Shown one piece after another: positions 7,583-15,890 of a stretch of DNA of 35,966 nucleotides. The notes under the pieces were generated by a model. That model was not told the origin of the DNA. It did no database searches and saw only the letters and a program-made list of their open reading frames with translations. Position 1 is the stretch's first letter. Each line of letters starts with the position of its first letter. Origin of the DNA: JAXGRD01 sp050946655 (GTDB lineage Bacteria > Bacillota > Clostridia > Peptostreptococcales > Anaerovoracaceae); contig JBMNVE010000012.1 in the NCBI GenBank assembly GCA_050946655.1, positions 1-35,966 on the forward strand. Direction: 5' to 3'. The translations under genes and the position numbers were made by a program.

Positions 7583-8734
7583 ATGAGAGAAAAGCTGGGC
7601 ATATACATCCATATACCGTTTTGTGAAAGGAAGTGCTATTATTGTGGCTTCCTTTCCTTTTGTGAAAGGGGAGAAAGAGAGCAAGAGGAATACATCTCCT
7701 TTCTTCTCAAGGAACTGGAGATCAGCGGAAGAGAAATATCATACCGGTACCTTTGCGACAGTGTGTTTATCGGTGGAGGTACACCCTCAATCCTAAAGGA
7801 AGGGGCGATTCCAAGGGTGCTGGAAAAAGTCCATACATCCTTTTCTCTATCTTCTGGTGCGGAAGTCTCCATTGAAGGCAATCCCAACTCTCTTACGAGG
7901 ACAAAGCTGAATGAGTATAAACGGTCAGGGGTCAACCGTCTCAGTATCGGCGTCCAAGCCTTTGATGACCATATCCTTGAGAAACTCGGGCGAGTCCACA
8001 AGCGCCATGATGCTTTGAGAGCATACGAAGAAGCAAGAGATGCCGGATTTGATAATATCAATCTTGACCTGATGTTCGGCGTCCCGGACCAAAGTTTTTC
8101 ATCTTGGAGTCAGGACCTAAGACAGGTACTGGACCTATGTCCGGATCATCTTTCTCTTTACACCATACAGCTGGAGGAAGGGAGCTCCTATTATGAAGAA
8201 TATCGCAAGGGGACTCTGGACTTCCCCTCGGAACAAGAAGATAGAAGAATGTTTCACTACGGGGTAGAACAACTGGGGGATGCCGAATATGAGCATTACG
8301 AGATCAGCAATTTTGCGAAAAAGAAATGTCGCCACAACCTGAAATATTGGTCTTTGGAGGACTACTTAGGCGTAGGATTGGGTTCTTCCTCATACTTAGG
8401 GGGCAGCCGGGGAAGAAACGTGCGGGAGATGAACCGGTGGCAAGAGATGATCAGCCGGGGGGAAAAACCATTGGATGGGGATGGGCTGTACCAGGAATCC
8501 CGTGAAGAAACTATTTCCATCTACTGTTTCACCGCATTGCGAAAAAAAACGGGGATAAACCTTGAGGATTTTGCTCACCGGTTCGGTGTTCAGTTCAATG
8601 CCTACTTCATGGACAAATGGCCTGTCCTTAGAAATTACCAAAGAGAAGGGCTTTTGCGCCTTTCGGAAAAACACCTTGCCCTCACAGAGGCGGGGATCGA
8701 TGTTTCCAATGAGATAATGGCGGAGTTTATTTAG
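7583..8734 (+). CDS. hemW: Radical SAM heme chaperone HemW
   Basis: A 383-residue radical SAM protein of the HemN-like group. The CxxxCxxC cluster is in IHIPFCERKCYYCGF (Cys14, Cys18, Cys21), followed by the family signatures FIGGGTPS and EGNPNSLT, and a C-terminal HemN domain. HemW binds heme and a 4Fe-4S cluster and is thought to deliver heme to target proteins, and it is often misnamed coproporphyrinogen III oxidase. In Firmicutes it typically lies just upstream of hrcA-grpE-dnaK-dnaJ. Here glpK and a ferredoxin gene separate it from hrcA. It starts two bases after the preceding stop with only a weak purine-rich site, so translational coupling is likely. Confidence 0.9.
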   Translation: MREKLGIYIHIPFCERKCYYCGFLSFCERGEREQEEYISFLLKELEISGREISYRYLCDSVFIGGGTPSILKEGAIPRVLEKVHTSFSLSSGAEVSIEGNPNSLTRTKLNEYKRSGVNRLSIGVQAFDDHILEKLGRVHKRHDALRAYEEARDAGFDNINLDLMFGVPDQSFSSWSQDLRQVLDLCPDHLSLYTIQLEEGSSYYEEYRKGTLDFPSEQEDRRMFHYGVEQLGDAEYEHYEISNFAKKKCRHNLKYWSLEDYLGVGLGSSSYLGGSRGRNVREMNRWQEMISRGEKPLDGDGLYQESREETISIYCFTALRKKTGINLEDFAHRFGVQFNAYFMDKWPVLRNYQREGLLRLSEKHLALTEAGIDVSNEIMAEFI

Positions 8735-8746
8735 GGAGAAATAAAG

Positions 8747-10237
8747 ATGAAACAATTTATCATGGCTTTGGATCAGGGGACGACCAGTAGCAGAGCTATC
8801 CTCTATGACAAAAAGGGTGAAGTAGTCAGTGTAGCTCAAAAAGAAGTTCAGCAATATTATCCGGAGGACGGATGGGTGGAGCAGGATCCCATGGAAATCT
8901 GGTCCACCCAAATGGGAGTGGCCCAAGAAGCACTCTTTAAGGTCAATGCCACGTATAAAAATGTTGCAGCCATTGGCATTACCAATCAAAGAGAAACCAC
9001 GATCATCTGGGACAAGGAAACGGGTGAGCCCATATACAAGGCCATTGTTTGGCAATGCAGAAGAACTGCGGAGTACTGCGATCAGCTGAAGGATAGAGGA
9101 TTGGCTCCCATGATCCAAAAAAAGACAGGCCTCCTCCCCGATGCCTACTTTTCGGGGACCAAAATCAAATGGATCTTGGATAATGTCCCGGGAGCACGGA
9201 AAAAAGCTAAAGAAGGAAGACTTCTCTTCGGTACAGTTGAGACCTGGCTCATATGGAAGTTGACAGAAGGAAGGTTGCACATTTCCGACTACTCCAATGC
9301 GTCCAGAACCATGATCTTCAACATCCATGATCTTTCCTGGGATGAAGACCTTCTTCAGCTTTTGGACATCCCGGCATCCATTCTTCCAACGCCCGTAGAC
9401 AACAGCAGGATTTACGGCAATACGGAAGGTCGAATATTCGGAGGAGAGGTGCCCATTGCCGGTGCTGCGGGAGACCAGCAAGCATCTCTATTCGGGCAGA
9501 CTTGTTTTCAGCGGGGAGAAGGCAAGATGACTTTCGGCACAGGCGGTTTCATGCTTATGAACACCGGCCATGATTCGGTGATCTCAAAAAACGGACTCCT
9601 GTCCACTATCGCCTGGGGCCTTGACGGCAAGATACATTATGCCTTGGAAGGCTCTGTTTTCGTTGCGGGAGCAGCTATCCAATGGCTGAGGGATGAACTG
9701 GGCATCTTGGATGCTTCCCCTCAATCGGAAGATTTCGCAAGGACCGTAGATGATGCCGGCGGTGTGGTCTTTGTTCCCGCAATGGTGGGATTGGGAGCAC
9801 CTTACTGGGATCCCTATGCCAGAGGAGCTTATTTCGGCCTCACCAGAGGTACCAAAAAGGCCCATATGATAAGGGCGACCTTGGAGTCCATGGTCTATCA
9901 GACAAAAGACCTGGCCGATGCCATGGGGGCGGATTCAGGACAGCCCATCCACACATTCCGGGTAGATGGCGGTGCCAGCGAGAACGACTTTCTCATGCAG
10001 TTTCTTGCAGATATGCTGAAACAGAACATCGTCAGGCCCGCCTCGGTGGAGACCACTTCTCTGGGTGCCGCATATTTAGCGGGTCTGGCCGTAGGGTACT
10101 GGGAGAGTCCCCAAGACATCAAAAATCAATCCAAAAAGGTAAAGACCTTTACACCGAATATGGCAGATGACGAGAGAGATGAACTCCTTCGACTCTGGCA
10201 CAGAGGAGTCGAACGGACACTAAACTGGTTGGAATAG
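8747..10237 (+). CDS. glpK: Glycerol kinase
   Basis: A 496-residue FGGY-family kinase of the usual GlpK length, catalysing ATP + glycerol to sn-glycerol 3-phosphate in the cytosol. Recognisable segments are ALDQGTTSSRAILYD at the N-terminus (phosphate loop), ITNQRETTIIWD, IVWQCRRTAEYC, AGAAGDQQASLFGQ (catalytic Asp), GTGGFMLMNTG and the FGGY signature near RVDGGASENDFLMQF. It begins 12 bp after hemW with a GGGAGA site. No glycerol facilitator, glycerol-3-phosphate dehydrogenase or antiterminator is adjacent, so the gene seems to have moved into this position. It is probably co-transcribed with hemW and the following ferredoxin gene. Confidence 0.95.
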   Translation: MKQFIMALDQGTTSSRAILYDKKGEVVSVAQKEVQQYYPEDGWVEQDPMEIWSTQMGVAQEALFKVNATYKNVAAIGITNQRETTIIWDKETGEPIYKAIVWQCRRTAEYCDQLKDRGLAPMIQKKTGLLPDAYFSGTKIKWILDNVPGARKKAKEGRLLFGTVETWLIWKLTEGRLHISDYSNASRTMIFNIHDLSWDEDLLQLLDIPASILPTPVDNSRIYGNTEGRIFGGEVPIAGAAGDQQASLFGQTCFQRGEGKMTFGTGGFMLMNTGHDSVISKNGLLSTIAWGLDGKIHYALEGSVFVAGAAIQWLRDELGILDASPQSEDFARTVDDAGGVVFVPAMVGLGAPYWDPYARGAYFGLTRGTKKAHMIRATLESMVYQTKDLADAMGADSGQPIHTFRVDGGASENDFLMQFLADMLKQNIVRPASVETTSLGAAYLAGLAVGYWESPQDIKNQSKKVKTFTPNMADDERDELLRLWHRGVERTLNWLE

Positions 10238-10246
10238 GAGGCGAAC

Positions 10247-11044
10247 ATGTTATACGGAGCATATTTTACAGGAACGGAGACGACAGGCAAAATCGTCAAA
10301 ACAATTGCCGGAGAAATAGATAAGGATTATGCGGAACAGGATTTTTCTCTTCCCGGTTCCAGGGAAGCCCCCTTGGTCTACAGGGAAGAGGACATTGTTG
10401 TCATGGGCCTTCCTGTAATTGCGGGTAGGGTGCCCAATTTACTCCTGCCTTATTTAAGTACCTTGGAAGGAAACGGTGCTTTGGCCGTCCCCGTGGTCCT
10501 ATATGGTAACCGGAACTTCGATGATGCCCTGGTGGAGTTGAGGGATATTATGGAGGACAGGGGCTTTCGCACCATCGCTGCCGGAGCTTTCGTGGGTGAA
10601 CATTCCTTTTCAAAAGTTTTGGGCAAGGGAAGGCCGGATGACCTGGATTTGGCCGTTGCAAAGAAATTGGGAAGAGAAATCAAAAGTAAACTGGAGAAAA
10701 TGGATTATTCATCCCCTGTTGCTGTCCCCGGGACGCCTCGCCCCTATAGAGGCTATTATATGCCCAGAGACAGATACGGTAAGCATATCGATATCAGAAA
10801 AGTAAAGCCCAAGACTAAGGATACTTGCGATCACTGCGGTATTTGCGCCCGAATATGCCCCATGGGATCTATCGACCGTGAGGATGAGTCCCTGATCCCG
10901 GGCATTTGCATCAAGTGCTGTGCCTGTGAAAAGCGATGTCCAAAAGGGGCCAAATACTTCGATGACCCGGGATACTTGTATCACAAAAGTGAGTTGGAAG
11001 AATTGTACCGGGAGAGGAGAGAACCGGAGATATTTTTATCATAA
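10247..11044 (+). CDS. EFR1-type flavodoxin-ferredoxin fusion protein
   Basis: A 265-residue protein with an N-terminal flavodoxin-like domain (about 1-150, starting YGAYFTGTETTGKIVKTI, a phosphate-loop-like TGTETTGK) and a C-terminal double 4Fe-4S ferredoxin domain. The clusters are ligated by CDHCGICARICP (Cys194, 197, 200, 204) and CIKCCACEKRCP (Cys221, 224, 227, 231). Such proteins, common in anaerobic Firmicutes, are presumed to move electrons between flavin and iron-sulfur centres; partners are unknown. It follows glpK by 9 bp with an AGGAG site, which suggests one transcript. No terminator is visible after it; the AT-rich stretch 11045-11083 has no hairpin. Confidence 0.85.
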   Translation: MLYGAYFTGTETTGKIVKTIAGEIDKDYAEQDFSLPGSREAPLVYREEDIVVMGLPVIAGRVPNLLLPYLSTLEGNGALAVPVVLYGNRNFDDALVELRDIMEDRGFRTIAAGAFVGEHSFSKVLGKGRPDDLDLAVAKKLGREIKSKLEKMDYSSPVAVPGTPRPYRGYYMPRDRYGKHIDIRKVKPKTKDTCDHCGICARICPMGSIDREDESLIPGICIKCCACEKRCPKGAKYFDDPGYLYHKSELEELYRERREPEIFLS

Positions 11045-11083
11045 AAATAATTTAAAAAATATGAAAAAATAAAGAAATACAAG

Positions 11084-11112
11084 TTGACATGTGCCGCTGT
11101 AAGTGGTAAATT
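11084..11112 (+). promoter_or_regulatory. Sigma-A promoter of the heat-shock operon
   Basis: A consensus TTGACA (11084-11089) is separated by 17 bases from TAAATT (11107-11112). The start site would fall near 11119, just before the CIRCE operator, which is the standard layout for HrcA-repressed class I heat-shock operons. Confidence 0.85.
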
Positions 11113-11123
11113 AAACATAAGCG

Positions 11124-11150
11124 TTAGCACTCATCAATCAAGAGTGCTAA
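11124..11150 (+). promoter_or_regulatory. CIRCE operator (HrcA binding site)
   Basis: TTAGCACTC (11124-11132), nine bases, GAGTGCTAA (11142-11150): a perfect match to the CIRCE inverted repeat. HrcA bound here represses the hrcA-grpE-dnaK-dnaJ operon until heat shock or misfolded protein ties up GroEL. It sits between the -10 box and the ribosome binding site of hrcA. Confidence 0.97.
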
Positions 11151-11175
11151 CAACAAAAAGAAGGGAGGGACAGGT

Positions 11176-12225
11176 TTGGACATCAACGAAAGAAAACTGA
11201 AGATACTCCAAGCGATCATCAGCGACTTTATCAGTACCGCGGAACCTGTAGGCTCCCGGACACTTTCTAAGAACTATGATCTGGGAGTAAGTGCGGCAAC
11301 CATTAGAAACGAAATGGCGGATTTGGAGGATATGGGATTTCTTACCCATCCCCATACTTCTGCGGGAAGAGTGCCTTCTGAGAAGGCATATCGTTTCTAT
11401 GTCAATGAAATCATGAAAAAGCAGGAGCTGAGCCAGAGAGAAAAAAAAGAAATCTCCAAGCGATTGCAGGCTAACATCTCAGAATTGGATAGGACCATTG
11501 AGCATGCGGCTAAGATCTTGTCGGAAATCACCAACCTGACATCTTTTGCCATGGCACCCAGGTCTGACGAGGAAATCTTGAAGTTCATCAAGATCCTTCC
11601 TGTGGATGACTATACGGTGGTGCTGATGATCGTGGCCGAGAGCGGAAAGGTGAGCAATACTACCTTGCGTCTCCGTGTGCCCTATAGCGATGAAACCCTG
11701 ACGATCCTTTCCAAGTCCATGACCTATAATTACAAAGGAAAGACCTTAAGTGAAGCATTGACAGTTGATATCATCCAAAGTTTTGAAACAGACATTGAAG
11801 CCATGAGCCTTCTGGCCAGGGACATCATGCCCAACTTTATGAAGACCTTGGAGGAAATGCTCAATGTGAACATCTACTTTGACGGCCTGACCAATATCTT
11901 CTCCATACCGGAGTACAACGATATCGACCGGGCAAAGATATTCATGGAGATGATCAACAAGAAGGATGACTTTACTAAGGTCCTCATCAGCCGGGATGAC
12001 GGTCTGCTCATTACCATCGGAGAAGAAAATCCCGATGAATCCATGAAGGATTGTAGCCTGATCACGGCGACTTACCACATTGACGGAGAACTTGTAGGCA
12101 AACTGGGTGTGGTAGGACCCACCAGGATGAAGTATGCAGAGATCACATCGGTGATCGAATATTTAACAGATAATATCAGTGCTGCGTTTCAATTAACAGG
12201 AGGTAATGATGGCGAAGAGCAATAA
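11176..12225 (+). CDS. hrcA: Heat-inducible transcription repressor HrcA
   Basis: A 349-residue repressor of normal length. The N-terminal winged helix contains the family signature GVSAATIRNEMADLEDMGF, followed by the conserved PHTSAGRVPSEKAYRFYV. A GAF-like and dimerisation region makes up the rest. It binds CIRCE (11124-11150) directly upstream, giving autorepression of the operon. Translation starts at TTG 11176, seven bases after GGGAGG (11163-11168); no in-frame ATG is better placed. It overlaps grpE slightly, so the two are coupled. Confidence 0.96.
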   Translation: MDINERKLKILQAIISDFISTAEPVGSRTLSKNYDLGVSAATIRNEMADLEDMGFLTHPHTSAGRVPSEKAYRFYVNEIMKKQELSQREKKEISKRLQANISELDRTIEHAAKILSEITNLTSFAMAPRSDEEILKFIKILPVDDYTVVLMIVAESGKVSNTTLRLRVPYSDETLTILSKSMTYNYKGKTLSEALTVDIIQSFETDIEAMSLLARDIMPNFMKTLEEMLNVNIYFDGLTNIFSIPEYNDIDRAKIFMEMINKKDDFTKVLISRDDGLLITIGEENPDESMKDCSLITATYHIDGELVGKLGVVGPTRMKYAEITSVIEYLTDNISAAFQLTGGNDGEEQ

Positions 12226-12763
12226 AAAGGTAAGTGAGGAAGTCCCCAAGGAAGAAAAGATGGACGACCTAGAGAAGGAGACAAAGGGAGATGGGGAAGA
12301 AAAAGAAATACCGGTAAAGGAGCCGGAGTCTGCAGGTGAAGGCGAAAAAGAAGAAAACGAAGATGCCGATGTAAAGTACCTGAGACTCATGGCGGACTTT
12401 CAAAACTATAAAAAACGTTCCGAAAAGGAGCGGAAAGATATTCATGCCTATGCCAATGAGGCCATTGTCAGCAAACTGCTTGATGTGATGGATAATTTTG
12501 AACGAGCATTGGATCATGAAGCGGAAGAAGGCTTTAAAGCCGGGATGGTCATGATTTTCGATCAATTGAAGGAAGTCCTGAAGAAGTCCGGCGTTGAAGA
12601 AATAGAAGCAGAGCATGCGGAGTTCGATCCCAACTTTCATCACGCTGTGATGACGGAAGATTCAAACTCGGTGGAAAGTGGTAAGATTACCATGGTGCTT
12701 CAAAAAGGATATATCTTAAACGGCAAGGTCATCCGTCCTTCGATGGTGAAAGTTGCCAAATAA
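12209..12763 (+). CDS. grpE: Nucleotide exchange factor GrpE
   Basis: A protein of about 184 residues, the co-chaperone that releases ADP from DnaK. The first 55 residues are acidic and Lys-rich and predicted disordered. The coiled coil begins around KYLRLMADFQNYKKRSEKE, a GrpE hallmark, and the beta-wing domain ends with VIRPSMVKVAK. Two adjacent ATGs exist (12206 and 12209). I prefer 12209 because AGGAGG (12198-12203) is then five bases away instead of two. The start lies inside the end of hrcA. Confidence 0.95.
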   Translation: MAKSNKKVSEEVPKEEKMDDLEKETKGDGEEKEIPVKEPESAGEGEKEENEDADVKYLRLMADFQNYKKRSEKERKDIHAYANEAIVSKLLDVMDNFERALDHEAEEGFKAGMVMIFDQLKEVLKKSGVEEIEAEHAEFDPNFHHAVMTEDSNSVESGKITMVLQKGYILNGKVIRPSMVKVAK

Positions 12764-12786
12764 TCAAAATAGAAAAGGAGAAAAAA

Positions 12787-14670
12787 ATGGGAAAAGTAAT
12801 AGGAATCGATTTAGGAACAACTAACTCTTGTGTATCCGTGCTGGAAGGGGGAGAACCCATTGTCATCACCAATGCGGAAGGAAACAGAACTACACCCTCC
12901 GTCGTTGCGTTTGCAAAGAACGGAGAAAGACTGGTAGGGGAAACTGCCAAGAGACAGGCGGTAACCAACCCGGAGCGGACCGTATCTTCCATCAAGCGTC
13001 ACATGGGTGAAAACTACAAGGTGACCATCGATGGCAAGGATTACACTCCTCAGGATATTTCCGCTATGGTCCTGAGCAAGCTGAAGGCTGATGCGGAAGC
13101 GTACCTGGGAGAGACAGTCACAGAGGCGGTCATTACAGTACCAGCATATTTTACCGATAGCCAGAAGCAGGCAACCAAGGATGCGGGAAAGATCGCAGGT
13201 ATGGAAGTCAAGAGGATCATCAACGAGCCTACAGCGGCGGCTCTTGCTTATGGGCTGGATAAGGATGAGGCTCATCACAAGATCCTGGTTTACGACCTAG
13301 GCGGCGGAACATTTGACGTATCCCTGCTGGAACTGGGAGACGGTGTATTTGAAGTACTAGCTACTCACGGAAACAATAAGCTGGGCGGAGATGATTTCGA
13401 CGAAAGACTCCTCAACTATATGGCCGATACCTTCGGTAAGGAGAACGGAATCGACCTTAGACAGGACAGAATGGCTCTCCAGAGACTGAAGGAAGCGGCT
13501 GAGAAGGCAAAGAAAGAGCTGTCCAGTTCTCAGACCACCAGCGTGAACCTGCCCTTTATCACCGTAAGTGATGCAGGTCCTCTCCACTTGAATATGGACA
13601 TCTCTAGAGCCAAGTTCGAACAGTTGATCCAGGATTTGGTGGAAAAAACTGTAGAACCCATGAAGAAGACCCTGTCCGATGCGGGGATCACCAATGCTGA
13701 AATCGAAAAAGTAATCTTGGTAGGCGGTTCTACCAGAGTACCTGCTGTGCAGGAAGCGGTAAAGAAAATAACGGGTAAAGATCCCTTTAAGGGAATCAAC
13801 CCGGATGAATGTGTGGCTATCGGAGCTGCTATCCAGGCAGGCGTACTCACCGGCGAAGTCCATGATGTATTGCTCCTGGACGTAACACCCCTTTCCCTGT
13901 CCATCGAGACATTGGGCGGAGTTGCAACCAGGCTCATCGAGAGAAACACCACCATACCCACCAAGAAGAGTCAGATCTTCTCCACAGCAGCCGACAACCA
14001 GACGGCGGTGGATATACACGTTCTTCAAGGTGAAAGAGATATGGCGTCGGGGAACATCACATTGGGTAGATTCCAGCTGTCCGGTATCCCGCCGGCACCC
14101 AGAGGCGTTCCTCAGATCGAGGTCACATTTGACATCGACGCCAACGGCATCGTCAATGTAAGCGCAAAGGATATGGGAACCGGAAAGGAACAGAGGATCA
14201 CCATCACCTCTTCCACTAAGCTTTCCGATGACGAAATCAATGCAAAGGTCAAGGAAGCGGAGCAATTTGCGGAAGAAGACAAGAAAAAGAAGGAAGAAGT
14301 GGAAGTGAGAAACCAGGCTGAAACACTGATCTACGAGACGGAAAAGAACGTAAAGGACCTGGGGGACAAGCTTTCCGATGATGAAAAGAGTGCAATAGAT
14401 GGGGCCAAGGAAGACCTGCAAAAGGTACTGGAGAACGGGACCGTTGAGGATATCAAACAAAAGACGGAGGCCCTCACAGAACAGTTCCATACCATTTCAT
14501 CCAAGATGTACGAACAGGCTCAGGCCGCAGGAGCAGACCCAAGCATGGGCGGTGACCCGGGCATGGGTGGCGATGCCGGCATGGGCGGAGAAAGCGCACC
14601 AAAGGACGATAACGTAGTAGATGCGGATTTCGAAGTGGTAGATGAGGACAAAAAAGAGGAAGATAAATAA
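12787..14670 (+). CDS. dnaK: Molecular chaperone DnaK (Hsp70)
   Basis: A 627-residue Hsp70. The ATPase domain starts GKVIGIDLGTTNSCVSV and carries IINEPTAAALAYGLD, VYDLGGGTFDVSLLELGDG and VILVGGSTRVPAVQ. The interdomain linker DVLLLDVTPLSLSIET precedes the substrate-binding domain. The C-terminal tail has short Met/Gly-rich repeats (GMGGDAGMGG) and ends in acidic residues (DVDEDKKEEDK-like). It lacks the 24-residue insertion of Gram-negative DnaK, as expected for Firmicutes. AAAGGAG precedes the ATG, and the gene is 23 bp after grpE in the HrcA-controlled operon. Confidence 0.98.
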   Translation: MGKVIGIDLGTTNSCVSVLEGGEPIVITNAEGNRTTPSVVAFAKNGERLVGETAKRQAVTNPERTVSSIKRHMGENYKVTIDGKDYTPQDISAMVLSKLKADAEAYLGETVTEAVITVPAYFTDSQKQATKDAGKIAGMEVKRIINEPTAAALAYGLDKDEAHHKILVYDLGGGTFDVSLLELGDGVFEVLATHGNNKLGGDDFDERLLNYMADTFGKENGIDLRQDRMALQRLKEAAEKAKKELSSSQTTSVNLPFITVSDAGPLHLNMDISRAKFEQLIQDLVEKTVEPMKKTLSDAGITNAEIEKVILVGGSTRVPAVQEAVKKITGKDPFKGINPDECVAIGAAIQAGVLTGEVHDVLLLDVTPLSLSIETLGGVATRLIERNTTIPTKKSQIFSTAADNQTAVDIHVLQGERDMASGNITLGRFQLSGIPPAPRGVPQIEVTFDIDANGIVNVSAKDMGTGKEQRITITSSTKLSDDEINAKVKEAEQFAEEDKKKKEEVEVRNQAETLIYETEKNVKDLGDKLSDDEKSAIDGAKEDLQKVLENGTVEDIKQKTEALTEQFHTISSKMYEQAQAAGADPSMGGDPGMGGDAGMGGESAPKDDNVVDADFEVVDEDKKEEDK

Positions 14671-14672
14671 TA

Positions 14673-15827
14673 ATGGCAGAGAAGAGAGATTATTATGAAG
14701 TGCTGGGCCTCCAAAAGGGGGCCTCGGACGCCGATATAAAAAAAGCGTTCCGAAAGATGGCCATGAAATATCACCCGGATAAGAATCAAGGGAACAAGGA
14801 GGCCGAAGAGCGCTTCAAAGAGGTCAATGAAGCCTACAGCATATTAGGCGACCCCGACAAAAAGAATAAATACGACAAGTTCGGCCATGCCGGCGTTGAT
14901 CCCAACGCCGGATTTGGCGGTGGCGGCTTCGGTGGTGGCAGCGGTGGTTTCGGTGGCTTCGAAGACATCTTCGACATGTTCGGCGGTATGTTCGGCGGCG
15001 GAGGCAGAGGGGCATATAGTCAGCAGAGAAAAACCGGACCCATGCGAGGCAGAGACCTGCAGCATCAGATTACCATCGAGTTTAAGGAGGCCGCCTTTGG
15101 CGTGAAGAAGGATATCCGCGTCAGCAAAGACGTCACTTGTGATCGATGCGATGGCTCCGGTGCGGAACCGGGGTCCGCTAAGACCACCTGTCCTCAGTGT
15201 GGAGGGTCAGGGGAGATTCATGCCCAGCAGAAGACTCCCTTCGGTGTCTTTCAAAGCGTGGCACCCTGCGACCGCTGTCATGGGACGGGGGAAATCGTGG
15301 AGAAGCCCTGTACCAAATGCGGTGGATCCGGAAAGGTCAGGAAGAATATAACCATTTCCGTCAACATCCCGGCAGGGGTGGATGATGGAAACGTGATAAC
15401 CCTTCGCGGACAAGGAGAAGCGGGAAGCAATGGCGGGCCTGCAGGCGATCTCTATGTAGTTGTCAGGGTAAGGCCCCATAAGGTCTACAAGAGGAGCGGT
15501 CAAGATCTTCAAATCGAGATCCCCATCACCTTTAACCAGGCAGCATTAGGCGATAACATCATCGTGCCGACCTTGGAAGACAAGGTCAGTTACAAGATCC
15601 CACCGGGGACCCAGCCGGGGACAGTGTTCCGGCTGAAAGGAAAGGGTATCGTCAGCACCAAGGGAGGCAGGAAGGGCGATTTATATGTGAAGGTCAACCT
15701 GGAAGTTCCCAATAAACTCAACAGCAAACAAAAGAAGGCCATTGAAGAAATGGGCAAGGTGGTCACCAACGACAGTTACAAGAATAAGAGTTCATTCGCA
15801 GAGACGATCAAAGAATTGTTCCAATAG
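14673..15827 (+). CDS. dnaJ: Chaperone DnaJ (Hsp40)
   Basis: A 384-residue type I J-protein. The J domain has the HPD triad (YHPDKNQGN, near residue 33), followed by a Gly/Phe-rich linker (FGGGGFGGGSGGFGGF). The zinc-binding region has all four CxxCxGxG repeats (CDRCDGSG, CPQCGGSG, CDRCHGTG, CTKCGGSG), then the C-terminal substrate-binding domains. It stimulates DnaK ATPase and delivers substrates. It starts two bases after dnaK with little room for its own promoter and is followed by a terminator, so it is the last gene of the heat-shock operon. Confidence 0.98.
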   Translation: MAEKRDYYEVLGLQKGASDADIKKAFRKMAMKYHPDKNQGNKEAEERFKEVNEAYSILGDPDKKNKYDKFGHAGVDPNAGFGGGGFGGGSGGFGGFEDIFDMFGGMFGGGGRGAYSQQRKTGPMRGRDLQHQITIEFKEAAFGVKKDIRVSKDVTCDRCDGSGAEPGSAKTTCPQCGGSGEIHAQQKTPFGVFQSVAPCDRCHGTGEIVEKPCTKCGGSGKVRKNITISVNIPAGVDDGNVITLRGQGEAGSNGGPAGDLYVVVRVRPHKVYKRSGQDLQIEIPITFNQAALGDNIIVPTLEDKVSYKIPPGTQPGTVFRLKGKGIVSTKGGRKGDLYVKVNLEVPNKLNSKQKKAIEEMGKVVTNDSYKNKSSFAETIKELFQ

Positions 15828-15836
15828 GATTTTGAG

Positions 15837-15863
15837 AAAAGAAGCGGAAACAGCGCTTCTTTT
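15837..15863 (+). terminator. Terminator of the hrcA-grpE-dnaK-dnaJ operon
   Basis: A 10-bp stem, AAAAGAAGCG (15837-15846) and CGCTTCTTTT (15854-15863), with a 7-nt loop. The 3-prime arm ends in TTTTCTGTT, acting as the U-tract. It lies ten bases after the dnaJ stop. The same bases lead directly into a possible -10 element for the next operon. Confidence 0.8.
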
Positions 15864-15864
15864 C

Positions 15865-15873
15865 TGTTATAAT
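15865..15873 (+). promoter_or_regulatory. Possible extended -10 promoter of the asp23-nusB operon
   Basis: TGT followed by TATAAT (15865-15873) forms a consensus extended -10 element; the -35 position (about 15845-15850) has no TTGACA match. It abuts the dnaJ terminator. Start would fall close to 15880, leaving a very short leader before TTG 15891, so either the leader is minimal or the true promoter is elsewhere. Confidence 0.45.
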
Positions 15874-15890
15874 AAAGGGCGAGGTAATAT

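Noticed and set aside
8396..9481. 361-codon open frame on the minus strand across hemW and glpK
   Set aside because: Both sense-strand genes have clear motifs throughout; the antisense product resembles nothing and spans two gene ends.
11045..11083. Terminator after the EFR1 ferredoxin gene
   Set aside because: The stretch is AT-rich but has no stem.
13357..14490. 377-codon open frame opposite dnaK
   Set aside because: Antisense open frames in dnaK are a common result of its codon bias; no start signal.
14540..14600. Short repeats near the end of dnaK as a DNA repeat element
   Set aside because: They encode the Met/Gly-rich tail repeats common in Firmicutes DnaK.
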